The position numbers and the translations under genes are program-made. Under the pieces are notes generated by a model. It was not told where the DNA came from, made no database searches, and saw nothing but the letters and a program-made list of their open reading frames with translations. A DNA stretch of 64,000 bases. Source: Candidatus Obscuribacterales bacterium (lineage in GTDB: Bacteria; Cyanobacteriota; Vampirovibrionia; Obscuribacterales; Obscuribacteraceae). Each line of letters starts with the position of its first letter. The stretch's first letter is position 1. Positions 44,231 through 53,539 of this stretch are shown piece by piece. The stretch is taken from positions 1 through 64,000 of the forward strand of contig JAGVKB010000024.1 in NCBI GenBank assembly GCA_020050835.1. Reading direction: 5' to 3'.

Positions 44231-47200
44231 ATGAGAAGAGTGGGTTCAATCGTCAAAAGCCTTGCGTTGGCTGCGCTGCTCGCCAACGCGCAATCTGGAC
44301 AGTCGGCAGCCCAGGTAACCGCTGCCACAACTTCGGCCCAGTCGGCTTCATCTTTTCCGCCGGAATTGGAGCACCTCAAGCACTCGCTGGAGCAAGCTCG
44401 CCACAGATCGAACCGTAACGCCGAAGCCGATGCTCTGTATGATCTCGCCAAGGCTTGTTTTGAAGCTCATGATGCAAAACTAGCCGAGAGTTTTATGCGG
44501 CAGTGTATTGAGGTGGAAGGCACACTCAAGCGGCCGGATTCAGAGATCAGAGCGCTGGTGGCACTAGCCAATATTCTCGTTTCAACGCATCGCAACGAGG
44601 ACGCCTTGAGAGAGTTCGGTCAAGCTCTGACTGTGGCCAATAACCACCGGAGGGAATCCCAGGCGGCATCGATTGTAGGCAATATGGGAGCGCTTGCGCT
44701 CGTCTCCGGACATTACGATGAGGCCCAGAAATTGTTCGAGGAAGCCCGCGGCACAGCGGCACGCAACAAAGATGCTTCCGGACAGGGCAATGCGTTGGTT
44801 AATCTGTCCGTGATTGCACGAGCTCGCCGAAATCCGGACGAAGCGGTAAAGCTCTTAACTGAAGCGATCAAAGTCTTAAAGGACGGCGGTGATGACCGCA
44901 GCCTGGGCGCGGCATACATGGAACTCGGTCGAACGCAATCGGACGGCGGCGAACCGAGCGAAGCGATCGCCAGCTATAGACAAGCGGTCGAGCTTCAAAA
45001 AGGCGAACTGGACAATGTTTCAGCAGCCAAATCGCTAGTAGCGATCGGACAGATCTTTCGCGCTCAGGATCGATTCAATGAAGCAGAATCGGTATTCAAG
45101 GAGTCCTCCGAGCTGCTGTCCGGAGAGACTGCCCCCGGATTGACGCTCGACGTGCTGATCGGACAAGGGGGTGTTGCAGCAGGCAAGGGCAATTTCGCGG
45201 AAGCTGAGCGCATCCACAAACATGCGCTCGCAATGGCTCGCAAACAGGCCGATCGCATTCGAGAACGAACCATCCTTTCTGAGTTAGGATACGACTATTT
45301 TGCCAGCGGCTCTCCTGAGCAAGCGATGAATCAGTACGTTGCTGCCTTCAGCCTGCTCTCCGAGCAAGAACCGAATAATCTCAAAGCGAAAGGTATTCTT
45401 CTTACCGACATCGCTATGTCCTGTAAGGCAGTGGGCCAGCTGCCGGCAGCAATCTCCAACTACGAACAAGCGGTTGAATGTTTTACAAAGGCAGGTGATT
45501 CCGCCAGCAAGGCTCAAGCGCTCAACAGCCTGGCAGTAGCATATCTGGACAACGGCATGCTGCCGAAATTCGACAAACACTACAATCAGGCTAAGGAGCT
45601 CTACGCAACTCTTCAAGACAGACGGGGAGCCGCGGTTCTGGACTACAACCTGGCCCAGTTCAATCTAGTACAGGGGCATCCGGCTGATGCCATTCCGCTT
45701 TACGAGCAGGCACTGGCCAACGCCCGCACCGCCGCCGATACCACTTTCGAAGGGCAGATACTGCGCGGGCTTGGTCTTGCCTACCTGTATCTCGGCAGAT
45801 CTGGCAAGTCGCTGGAGTGTTACAAGCAAGCGATGCCACTAGCTGACTCTTCGGGCAACATCGAGTCGCAATGGGAATGTGCTCTCGGACTTGGCAAATC
45901 ATATAAGGCGCTAGGTCAACTGGATGAAGCCATCAAATATCTGAGATCGGCTGCAGAGTTAGTAGAGAAAGAGCGCGGCAAACTCTCCCGTGACTCGTTT
46001 AAGACCTTTAATCTCGACATGCGGCAGGATTGTTTCCTCGAACTGGTGGATGTCCTGGTCAAGGCCCATCAGCCGGCCGAAGCACTCGAATACGCGGAGA
46101 AGGGCAGAGCGAGAGCCTTCCTGGACCTGCTGGAAGGGAGACGCTCTCGGCGTCCCAATGATGGACTGACCGGCGATTCGCGAGCCCCTGTGCCGACTTT
46201 CGACTTGGCATCGCTTCGACCGGCCGAAGCTGGAACACGGGGGATTGAGGTCGTAGCGCGCGCCACTACCTACGTCGAAGCTACTACCATTAGCCCGATC
46301 AACGCTCAGGCACCGACCCTGACGGAGATCAAATCGCTCGTCTCGAAGAGCGGGTCTACGTTCGTAGAGTATTTCGCGCTACCCGATAAGCTCCTGGTTT
46401 GGGTTATCCACCCAAATGGTCAAATCGAGATGCCACCGCCGATAGTGATTAGCAGGAAGGCTCTGACAGCAAAGATTACCGATACTTACAAGGCAGTAAT
46501 CGCTCATCCGAGATCGCCAGAGGAGCTGAAGCTAGCAAACGATACGAGAGACCTCAAATTGAGAGAGCTCTATTCACTTCTGTTCGAGCCGGTCATACCC
46601 TTCCTGCCCAAGTCAGCAAATGCCGACATTACTATCGTTCCGCATGGTCCGCTTTTCTCCGTGCCATTCGCTGCATTGACTGCTCCCAGCGGAAAATTCC
46701 TGGTGGAAGAGCGCACGCTCAGCTACATACCGGCGATAGGAGTACTGAGAGCGACCCAAAAGCTCAGTCAAGAATCAAAAACCGGCGACCAACAACTGCT
46801 TGCATTCGGCAATCCGATTACAAAGCAGATCTCATTCCTTGGCACATTGCCTTACTCAGAGAAGGAAGTTAAGCGCGTCGCTGAATTGTTCGGAGCCAAT
46901 CACTCATTATTGAAGATTGGCGGTGAGGCGACCAAGGCAGAATTTTTGAAAGATTCACCGGGTGCAACCGTAATCCATTTGGCCACGCATGGTCTGGTCA
47001 ATGAAGAACATCCGATGGAATCGGCTCTCGTGCTTGCACCATCGGGCAATGATGACGGGCTGCTGACAGTCAGGGACATACTGCAACTGCCCGCTTTAAA
47101 GTCACATCTGGTAGTACTTTCCGCCTGCCAAACAGCTAGAGGCAAGATCACCGGAGATGGGGTCGTCGGACTATCGCGATCTTTCATAATCGCCGGCACA

Positions 47201-47437
47201 CCATCCATCTTGGTCAGTCAATGGAATGTCGACGACGTCATCACGGAGTTTCAGATGGTGGCGTTCTATAAGTCATTCCTGGCCGGTGCAAACAAGAGCA
47301 AATCCTTGCGTGAGGCCCAACTGAAAACTATCGCTCTGCTCGAGAAACCAGCTCTGGGACAAAGCCCGGCAGAATTGAAATCACGCGCCAATCCCCGGTA
47401 CTGGGCAGCATTTCAGTTAATCGGCGAACTACAATAG
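44231..47437 (+). CDS. Secreted TPR-CHAT protease
   Basis: 1068 residues. A signal peptide covers about 1-27. Roughly ten or more TPR units run from about residue 45 to 600 (for example ADALYDLAKACFEAHDAKLA, LGLAYLYLGRSGKSLECYKQA). The C-terminal CHAT domain (about 720-1068) keeps the catalytic pair His920 (HLATHG) and Cys966 (LSACQTA), plus the YWAAFQLIG end typical of CHAT proteins. CHAT proteins are caspase/separase-like cysteine peptidases often switched by their TPRs. Location just after the GT-C/FecR array and its export suggest processing of envelope or secreted proteins. Confidence 0.9.
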   Translation: MRRVGSIVKSLALAALLANAQSGQSAAQVTAATTSAQSASSFPPELEHLKHSLEQARHRSNRNAEADALYDLAKACFEAHDAKLAESFMRQCIEVEGTLKRPDSEIRALVALANILVSTHRNEDALREFGQALTVANNHRRESQAASIVGNMGALALVSGHYDEAQKLFEEARGTAARNKDASGQGNALVNLSVIARARRNPDEAVKLLTEAIKVLKDGGDDRSLGAAYMELGRTQSDGGEPSEAIASYRQAVELQKGELDNVSAAKSLVAIGQIFRAQDRFNEAESVFKESSELLSGETAPGLTLDVLIGQGGVAAGKGNFAEAERIHKHALAMARKQADRIRERTILSELGYDYFASGSPEQAMNQYVAAFSLLSEQEPNNLKAKGILLTDIAMSCKAVGQLPAAISNYEQAVECFTKAGDSASKAQALNSLAVAYLDNGMLPKFDKHYNQAKELYATLQDRRGAAVLDYNLAQFNLVQGHPADAIPLYEQALANARTAADTTFEGQILRGLGLAYLYLGRSGKSLECYKQAMPLADSSGNIESQWECALGLGKSYKALGQLDEAIKYLRSAAELVEKERGKLSRDSFKTFNLDMRQDCFLELVDVLVKAHQPAEALEYAEKGRARAFLDLLEGRRSRRPNDGLTGDSRAPVPTFDLASLRPAEAGTRGIEVVARATTYVEATTISPINAQAPTLTEIKSLVSKSGSTFVEYFALPDKLLVWVIHPNGQIEMPPPIVISRKALTAKITDTYKAVIAHPRSPEELKLANDTRDLKLRELYSLLFEPVIPFLPKSANADITIVPHGPLFSVPFAALTAPSGKFLVEERTLSYIPAIGVLRATQKLSQESKTGDQQLLAFGNPITKQISFLGTLPYSEKEVKRVAELFGANHSLLKIGGEATKAEFLKDSPGATVIHLATHGLVNEEHPMESALVLAPSGNDDGLLTVRDILQLPALKSHLVVLSACQTARGKITGDGVVGLSRSFIIAGTPSILVSQWNVDDVITEFQMVAFYKSFLAGANKSKSLREAQLKTIALLEKPALGQSPAELKSRANPRYWAAFQLIGELQ

Positions 47438-47465
47438 TTGATGCAACAACTTGATCGGCAGGCGA

Positions 47466-48521
47466 TTACAAGCGAGCCAGTTTTGCCGGGAAGATAAGCG
47501 GCTTGCTGACGTCAATTCTCAAACCACCAAATATCCGGAAGTTGAATCCGGAAAATCCGAGTTGATTCGAGCCCATATTGAAGATTGGCTGAGCACGAAC
47601 GAATGCATAGACCGGCCAGCGTGGCTTGACACGGCGTGCCGCCTCGAGCGTCAAAATAAACATCTGATTATTCGGACCGGCTAAACGGCGCTTGCGAAAG
47701 TTGGTTATGAAAGTATTGTCCGACGACAGAATCCAGGGACCACGGCGATATACGCCGCCAATGCTGTAGAACTGATCGCCTTCCTGGAATCCTTGAAAGA
47801 CATTGAACCAACGCAACTGTCCGATCACACTGCCATAAACATATCCACGGTATCCGACCGGCCTGGCAATTGACAAACTCGGAAGCAGATCATTAAAAGA
47901 GCGGCTGTGTGAAACAAACAGCTCCCGCACCATAAATCCGGCGGTGGCAGTCGTTTTTTTAGTAATCGGAATATCTTGGTCGATGCGCATGCCGACCGAC
48001 TGAATATTGCGGCTGAGAAGAGAGTCACTTCTCGTGTATTGGTCGCGCAGGAAAAAGTAGTTGGCAGCAACCCTCGTCCGCCTGGTCAAGGCATAGCCGA
48101 GCGTCACGTTTGGAGCAGGACGATAAATCATATCGGCACGCTGACGCTTGCGAGTCTGCAGAATATTAGTTTCAAGTCTTAGAGAGTTCTCGACATTGGC
48201 GTTGAAAAACATGCGCCCGGGTAATCGATAGAGAATTCCGGTCTCAAACGAATTCAGCGTCTCTCCCGCGGATGGTCTTTCCGGCAGCTTGACTGGCGAA
48301 AGCTCAATCGGCCTTTCCGCCGCATCCTGCGTCGCCTGAGCAATCGAGGCATCGGCACCGGGGCTGGTCGAAAATGGCTCGTGAAATGTCACCGGCGATG
48401 GAGCGGAGGCCGGAACAGCAGCTGGTTCAGCCGGCGATTGAGCGAACGCCGGAAGGGCAACCACACAGCCGAGCGACACGAGCCAAGCGGCTAACAGCTT
48501 GTTTGCTAGTTTTCGACCCAT
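47466..48521 (-). CDS. Outer-membrane beta-barrel protein
   Basis: 351 residues from the ATG at 48521 (AGGA just upstream; a TTG precedes it). A signal peptide ends ...LPAFA; a Pro/Ala-rich stretch follows. From about residue 90 the protein shows alternating hydrophobic/polar strands with many aromatic residues (NVTLGYALTRRTRVAANYFFL, YRGYVYGSVIGQLRWF, YAFVRAQPIF) as in an outer-membrane barrel of about 10-12 strands. The very end is not the usual Phe-terminal signal but FPAKLARL. It is strong evidence that the host has an outer membrane. Converges on the TPR-CHAT gene. Confidence 0.75.
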   Translation of the reverse strand: MGRKLANKLLAAWLVSLGCVVALPAFAQSPAEPAAVPASAPSPVTFHEPFSTSPGADASIAQATQDAAERPIELSPVKLPERPSAGETLNSFETGILYRLPGRMFFNANVENSLRLETNILQTRKRQRADMIYRPAPNVTLGYALTRRTRVAANYFFLRDQYTRSDSLLSRNIQSVGMRIDQDIPITKKTTATAGFMVRELFVSHSRSFNDLLPSLSIARPVGYRGYVYGSVIGQLRWFNVFQGFQEGDQFYSIGGVYRRGPWILSSDNTFITNFRKRRLAGPNNQMFILTLEAARRVKPRWPVYAFVRAQPIFNMGSNQLGFSGFNFRIFGGLRIDVSKPLIFPAKLARL

Positions 48522-48751
48522 CAAAGTCCTGGCTTTCTATCTAAAAACCGGTTGCCAACAGAACCAATAGTAAGAGATTCCACCGCCTGATTATAGTCGA
48601 AGGTCAACTCCCTGAATAGAAGCATGCCTTCATGCAAGCGCGCTTGCCAAGAAGCCCGGAAGCACATGGGACATTGTATTCAGGTGCCACCGCAGCCGGT
48701 GATAAGATCTAGTTACTCTGTAAATCCCTATATTGCATACCAGGACTGAAA

Positions 48752-49141
48752 TTGAAGAAAGCAACAGAAAAACCGTCGATCGAACTGAAAGATCCTGCCG
48801 TCAGAGTCGTTTTGCTTCCCAGAGACACTAATCAGCACGGCACCATTTTTGGCGGAATCATCTTAAGCTACCTGGATATCGCCGGTGGTGTGGAAGCACA
48901 CAAACACACAGATCTACCAATCGTGACGGTAGCTATGAACAAAGTGGAGTTCAAGGAGCCGGTAAGAGTAGGCGAAGTAGTTAGCTTTTACTCACAGACT
49001 CTCAAAGTTGGCAAAACCTCTGTCACTGTTCACGTCGATGCCGAAGTCGACAGGCACGGTCAGCTCCTGCACGTGACATCAGCCGATCTGGTCTTCGTGG
49101 CAGTTGACTCGAACGGTCGCCCAACACCGATCAAGCCTTAG
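48752..49141 (+). CDS. Acyl-CoA thioesterase (YciA-like hotdog fold)
   Basis: 129 residues. The family pattern LPRDTNQHGTIFGGIILSYLD, with Asn-His-Gly and the long helix, then VTVAMNKVEFKEPVRVGEVV, is that of YciA/BFIT-type acyl-CoA thioesterases, which hydrolyse acyl-CoA in the cytoplasm. Start is TTG at 48752 with AGGA 6 bases upstream. It precedes the CobO-like gene by 41 bases and is probably co-transcribed. Confidence 0.9.
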   Translation: MKKATEKPSIELKDPAVRVVLLPRDTNQHGTIFGGIILSYLDIAGGVEAHKHTDLPIVTVAMNKVEFKEPVRVGEVVSFYSQTLKVGKTSVTVHVDAEVDRHGQLLHVTSADLVFVAVDSNGRPTPIKP

Positions 49142-49182
49142 GTCGCTCAAAACGGATATGATATGACCCGGAAAGTGCCTGC

Positions 49183-49785
49183 TTGTCAACAGAATCAATC
49201 ATGTCATCAAAAGTAGCTTCACAAACCCAGGAGCGCATTCGTCTCTATCTCGGCACCGGTTGCGGAAAGACAACGGCCACCTTCGGCATCGTTATGCGAG
49301 CCGTAAGCACCAGCAAGAATGTCACTCTTGTGTTCTTCGACAAGCTCGAACAGAACTCCAGCGAAGGTCGAGCGCTTAGAATCCTGGCCGACGAAACCGA
49401 GCCGGGACTGGGCAGATTAGAGGTTCATTACACCGGTGTCAACCGGCTGGGAGCCGGCCCGGGCGGCAGCTTCCGGCTATACAGTTCACCGAATGGCATC
49501 TTGCCTGAAGACACCGATGCAGCCAAAGAAGGGCTCAATTTTGTCCGACAAGCGCTCGAGCGAAAGGACGAAATAGTGATTTGCGACGAGCTGTTGGATA
49601 TCGGCAGGGTAGGCATCATCTCCTGGGACGAGATTAGACCAGTAATTGAGTCTCGTCAGGACCCAACAGTGCTGGTGATGACCGGCAGGCGAGCGCCGGA
49701 TTGGTTAATGGAGCAAGCAACCACTATCTCCAGCACGGTCCAACTCAGGCACCACGGTCGAGCAATCGAAGGTCTCGATTGTTAG
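49183..49785 (+). CDS. cobO: Cob(I)alamin adenosyltransferase (CobO/BtuR family)
   Basis: 200 residues. The P-loop is GTGCGKTT (24-31) where CobO normally has GNGKGKTT; the rest (TATFGIVMRAV, EIVICDELLDIGRVGI, VLVMTGRRAPDWLMEQATT) is typical. The enzyme adenosylates corrinoids to form adenosylcobalamin; no other cobalamin gene is in the window, so it may serve salvage. Start TTG 49183 or ATG 49201; neither has a strong ribosome site. It overlaps the convergent esterase by 4 bases. Confidence 0.88.
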   Translation: MSTESIMSSKVASQTQERIRLYLGTGCGKTTATFGIVMRAVSTSKNVTLVFFDKLEQNSSEGRALRILADETEPGLGRLEVHYTGVNRLGAGPGGSFRLYSSPNGILPEDTDAAKEGLNFVRQALERKDEIVICDELLDIGRVGIISWDEIRPVIESRQDPTVLVMTGRRAPDWLMEQATTISSTVQLRHHGRAIEGLDC

Positions 49786-50681
49786 TTGGCGATTCGGTGA
49801 TGTCGGAAAAATTTCCAGATCTCTTCACTGGCATCAAATGAGCGGCAGGTCTTGCCTATGAAGCGTTTCGAGTAGTACTGAAACCCACCCGGCCAAGTGT
49901 GTCCGCCACCTTCAATTTCGAAAACCATGACCGGACAGCCAGCTTGCTCTGATTCGTACAGCATTTGCTTGGCCGTCATGCCACCCTCAGGTTCAGATTG
50001 CCAGAGGAGCTTGGCCTCTGACCGGCAACGGTTGTGCTTGACCCAAAAGTCGATTGACTCTGCGGCCGAAAGTACCGAACCTTTCGGTCCGAATACACCA
50101 CCGACAGTGCCTCCCTGAAACGGTATCAGCGGATCTTCTGTTCCTAGAACCAATAAAATGGGAACAGGTTTGTTGCTATTACAAATCACTCTCAACTCAT
50201 CGGCCACTGAGGCAGCAACCGAAGCGACAGCAGCGATTGACTGCGGCAAAGTCAGAGCCAAGCGCTGAGCGAGAAATCCGCCATTAGATATGCCGGTTGC
50301 GTATACCCGAGAGCGATCAATCTCATATCGATCGCATAGCTGCTCGATCAGTACCCTCACGAATGAGACATCATCAACGCCATTTTCGGTCGCTCGTCGC
50401 CCATCGTTCCATTTATGATCGATGCCTTCGGGGCAGCAAACGATGAATTTATGGCGATCGGCAATTTCATTTAGATGAGTCAGAATGTTCATTCCTGACG
50501 CTTTACCACCACCGCCATGGAGAGCAATCACCAGCGGTGCAGCACCCTCCCCCCCTGCAGGAATATGCAAGTGGTACTTCCTGGTGGTGCCAGCGGCGAG
50601 CAGAGAACCATGCAAATCCGTTGCAGCAGTAGCTTTTGCTGAGGTGGGCTCACTCACGATTTGCACCAGAGGCAGCACCAA
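49782..50681 (-). CDS. PHB-depolymerase/feruloyl-esterase-like alpha/beta hydrolase
   Basis: 299 residues. The alpha/beta-hydrolase elements are clear: oxyanion ALHGGGG at 53-59, nucleophile elbow GISNGG with Ser132, Asp183 (GTEDPLIPF) and His261 (GGGHTWPGG). The pattern fits the LpqC/poly(3-hydroxybutyrate) depolymerase-type esterases. No convincing signal peptide, so it may be cytoplasmic; the substrate is unknown. The start is TTG 50681 or GTG 50678 without a strong ribosome site. Confidence 0.88.
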   Translation of the reverse strand: MVLPLVQIVSEPTSAKATAATDLHGSLLAAGTTRKYHLHIPAGGEGAAPLVIALHGGGGKASGMNILTHLNEIADRHKFIVCCPEGIDHKWNDGRRATENGVDDVSFVRVLIEQLCDRYEIDRSRVYATGISNGGFLAQRLALTLPQSIAAVASVAASVADELRVICNSNKPVPILLVLGTEDPLIPFQGGTVGGVFGPKGSVLSAAESIDFWVKHNRCRSEAKLLWQSEPEGGMTAKQMLYESEQAGCPVMVFEIEGGGHTWPGGFQYYSKRFIGKTCRSFDASEEIWKFFRHHRIAN

Positions 50682-50710
50682 AAATTTACTTTAGCGAAGC
50701 GGTCTTGAAG

Positions 50711-52057
50711 CTAGTTCTTAGTTGCATTAGCAGTGGCAGCTTCGGTCCCTTTGGATGAACTAATTATCTGCTGCTTGATTACCTCTTCCGCCTTTAAAAG
50801 CTGAAGATCCTTGCCGTCGGCCGGCGAACGTTTGAAATCCTTAAAGGATGGATCGAACCACCAGGGACCCTTGCCGGCCTTGAACTCGTCGTCCTTCAAC
50901 TTCAGCTCGAAGTCTGGCACGATGCCGGTCTTGTGAATATCGGTGTCGTTGGGGGTGAGATACTTGGCGATCGTTACGTTGATGCCGGAACCATCATCTA
51001 GTTTATTGATTGCCTGCACTAACCCCTTGCCGAATGATTTCTCTCCCACCAACTTCGCGCGTCCATTATCACGCAATGCACCGCTGAGAATTTCGCTGGC
51101 CGAAGCCGAACCGCCGTTAATCATGACAACGAGCGGTAAGCGCGAGATCGGATGATGAGTAGATACCTGTGACGTCTTGTAGCCGTCGGCGTCGATCGTG
51201 CTTACGATGATGCCGTGGTCGAGAAACATATTGGCTATTTCAATCGCGTTCGAGAGCAAGCCACCCGGATTGTTGCGCAAATCAAGAATGATGCCGCTGG
51301 TGCCAGAGAGATCTTTCAGAGCCTTGCGCATCTCTTCATTGGCTTTCGAAGAGATGAAACTGTCGAGTCGAATGTAGCCCAGATTTCCGGGCAGAGTCGT
51401 CTGATTGGCAACTGCTCGGATGGGAATCTCCGCTCTCATCAGAGTGAACTTTTTATGCTCGGAACCGCGCAGAATAGTGAGCGACACTCTGGTGTTAATC
51501 GGTCCACGGATCGCCTTAACAACCTGATCAAGCGACTGCCCTTTCACCGGTTTGGCATCGACCTCGGTTATTTCGTCGCCGGGATGCAATCCGGCGGTGT
51601 ACGCCGGCGTATTTTCAATCGGAGCGATTACAACTACTTTGTGGTCTTTGTTCATGCCCAGCTGCATTCCGACGCCGAACAAACGCGCCTCAATCTGGGA
51701 CTTCTCTTCGTCAAATGCATCGCGGTTCAAAAAACGCGTGTAGGGATCGCCCAGTGAAGCCAGCATCGACTCAATCGCTTTATGAGAGTCATCCGGCGTC
51801 TTTAATTTGCCGTCATAGCGGTGCTCCCAGCGATGCCAGTCCTGGCCGCCGAACTTCTGGTCGTAGTATTGCTCCTTGATCATGCGCCAGGCGCGCTGGT
51901 AGAGCATCTGCGGCGTAGTGGACAGATGGGGGAGTTGAGCATTGGCGGCAGAGCCCGGGCTCGAGCCGGACTGTGGCATGATGCAGCCAAGCCACAGAGC
52001 CATGAGACTGGTCAGGGAAGCTACTAACACCCGCGTCAGCGTTCTTTTGCCAGACAA
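50711..52057 (-). CDS. C-terminal processing peptidase (S41, CtpA-like)
   Basis: 448 residues. An N-terminal hydrophobic segment with a Cys at 25 (WLGC, a poor lipobox) directs export. The S41 N-terminal helical part (SLGDPYTRF) is followed by a PDZ domain (about 125-200: GVGMQLG, HPGDEITEVDAKPV) and the protease core with Ser in NGGSASASE (314-322) and Lys344 in SFGKG. It degrades or processes proteins at their C-termini in the periplasm. Its tail beyond residue 385 is family-variable. A 365-base gap separates it from the next gene. Confidence 0.95.
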   Translation of the reverse strand: MSGKRTLTRVLVASLTSLMALWLGCIMPQSGSSPGSAANAQLPHLSTTPQMLYQRAWRMIKEQYYDQKFGGQDWHRWEHRYDGKLKTPDDSHKAIESMLASLGDPYTRFLNRDAFDEEKSQIEARLFGVGMQLGMNKDHKVVVIAPIENTPAYTAGLHPGDEITEVDAKPVKGQSLDQVVKAIRGPINTRVSLTILRGSEHKKFTLMRAEIPIRAVANQTTLPGNLGYIRLDSFISSKANEEMRKALKDLSGTSGIILDLRNNPGGLLSNAIEIANMFLDHGIIVSTIDADGYKTSQVSTHHPISRLPLVVMINGGSASASEILSGALRDNGRAKLVGEKSFGKGLVQAINKLDDGSGINVTIAKYLTPNDTDIHKTGIVPDFELKLKDDEFKAGKGPWWFDPSFKDFKRSPADGKDLQLLKAEEVIKQQIISSSKGTEAATANATKN

Positions 52058-52422
52058 CTTATGTGTCTCCTTTTTGAGTCAGCGCAAACTATTACCGGTG
52101 CCATCAAGGTCGTAGCGAGATAGAAGCCGCCGGCTCGCCTCCGTCTTATTTAAAGTATCTCCTAGACATCATATTAACCTTTTAGTGTTGAGATTCAAAA
52201 CATTTAATTGTGGAGATTCCACCCGGCAACTGGTGGGGCATTCAGGCGTCAACCAGCCACTGGCGCGGTCTGACCTAAATTTTTTCCCGTGTCCGGAGCT
52301 GTTTCCGTAATTTAACATGGACTCTAGCTTCTCGGCAGCCCGGCTCAGTCCCCAAAGCTCGGGATCCACGCCGAGTTCTCGGGCATACTTCTTTATAGTC
52401 TGATTCCTCATGGAGTGAAACT
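52058..52422. other. 365-base divergent gap
   Basis: Between the S41 protease (minus) and the LPG-synthase-like gene (plus). It must hold promoters for both. It also contains an 80-codon open frame on the minus strand (52411-52169) that I list as a doubtful gene. No strong promoter or hairpin stands out. Confidence 0.6.
52169..52411 (-). CDS. Possible small helical protein
   Basis: 80 residues from an ATG at 52411. The first half reads as an amphipathic helix pair (NQTIKKYARELGVDPELWGL, AEKLESML) that looks protein-like, the rest is not distinctive. No ribosome site precedes it, and its start is only 12 bases from the divergent GTG at 52423. It could be a chance open frame or a remnant. Confidence 0.3.
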   Translation of the reverse strand: MRNQTIKKYARELGVDPELWGLSRAAEKLESMLNYGNSSGHGKKFRSDRASGWLTPECPTSCRVESPQLNVLNLNTKRLI

Positions 52423-53526
52423 GTGGCGCCAAGCAAGGGAATGATGGTGGATCTAATCGAAAGCGAGCAGTCGCTCGAAATTCCTGTTGCAATCTCAGGC
52501 GAACCAAGAGTCAGAATAAGTGCAGAATCGCAGGCAGCATCGAAACCAGGCGAAGGAATGTCCAAAACCACGAAAGTCTGGCTGAAGCTACTGATTAGTG
52601 CGGGCATGTTCGCCAGCCTGTTTCTCTTCGGAAAGGTCGATCTTTCCAAGTCCTGGGAAGCGGCGATTCACGCTAATCGCTGGTATCTTGGCAGCGCCGT
52701 TTTGATCTTTCTTGCTTCCGTTTTCCTCAACTCACACCGCTGGCAGCTGCTCACCTCCGCTGTCGGCTTTAGACGACCGCTGAAAGATCTCGTTCAGTAC
52801 TACTATGTCGGTCTGTTTTTCAATCTTTTCCTTCCTTCGACAGTCGGCGGCGATTTCAGCCGCTGCTATTACCTTTCCAAGGGAACGGGAAAGCACGCGG
52901 AGGCTTTCTATTCGGTTCTCGCTGACCGGGCTCTGGGCATCGCCGTTCTGTTCATGATGGCGTCGCTCGGGCTGCTGTTCGGGCCCGGTGGCAGCGGTCT
53001 TCCCTGGCAGCTGAAGTTGCCCATTTTCGCCGGCACAATCGTAGTTTTCGGAGTACTGCCGTTCGTTCCCCAGTTGTCACGCGCGGTTTTGGGCGAACAC
53101 AATTGGGTGAGCAAGCAGTTCAATAACTCGTCAGCTGCAGTTTACTGGCAAGACAAAAAACTGATGGCGGTATGCCTGGTCTGGTCGATCGTTCTTCAGT
53201 TGATCATGGTCGGCATTCACATCGCAATCGGTCTGGCGCTTGGTCTAACCAACATTCCACTCTGGTATTACCTGGTGTTCTATCCGTCAGTGGCGGTGCT
53301 CGGCTTCATCACACCCAGTTTCAACGGCATCGGCATCCGCGAATGGGCATACACCTACTTCCTGACGATGATGGGAGTCGACCGCTCGCAAGCGCTCACC
53401 TATGCTTTGATCTGGCTGGGATTGACAACACTCATGAGCCTGATGGGCGGCATTGTGTATCTGCTTGGGCACTTTAAGATTTCAGCTGAAGAAGTCGAAA
53501 AATTCCAGCACCAACCGCTTACTTAG
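52423..53526 (+). CDS. LPG-synthase-type flippase-like membrane protein (YbhN/UPF0104)
   Basis: 367 residues with about eight membrane helices after a cytoplasmic N-terminus of 50 residues. Motifs of the lysylphosphatidylglycerol synthase transmembrane family (PF03706) are clear: NLFLPSTVGGDFSR with the following YYL, SVLADRALG, and GFITPSFNGIGIREWAYTYF. It lacks the soluble aminoacyl-transferase domain, so it is more likely a lipid or polyprenol transporter. GTG start supported by GGAG at 52411-52414, 7 bases upstream (reading of the region TGGAGTGAAACT). The cca gene follows by 13 bases. Confidence 0.88.
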   Translation: MAPSKGMMVDLIESEQSLEIPVAISGEPRVRISAESQAASKPGEGMSKTTKVWLKLLISAGMFASLFLFGKVDLSKSWEAAIHANRWYLGSAVLIFLASVFLNSHRWQLLTSAVGFRRPLKDLVQYYYVGLFFNLFLPSTVGGDFSRCYYLSKGTGKHAEAFYSVLADRALGIAVLFMMASLGLLFGPGGSGLPWQLKLPIFAGTIVVFGVLPFVPQLSRAVLGEHNWVSKQFNNSSAAVYWQDKKLMAVCLVWSIVLQLIMVGIHIAIGLALGLTNIPLWYYLVFYPSVAVLGFITPSFNGIGIREWAYTYFLTMMGVDRSQALTYALIWLGLTTLMSLMGGIVYLLGHFKISAEEVEKFQHQPLT

Positions 53527-53539
53527 AAAGCCGGTATCA

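Noticed and set aside
44231-47437. TPR-CHAT as a type III-E CRISPR effector
   Set aside because: There is no CRISPR array or Cas gene in the window, and the protein has an export signal.
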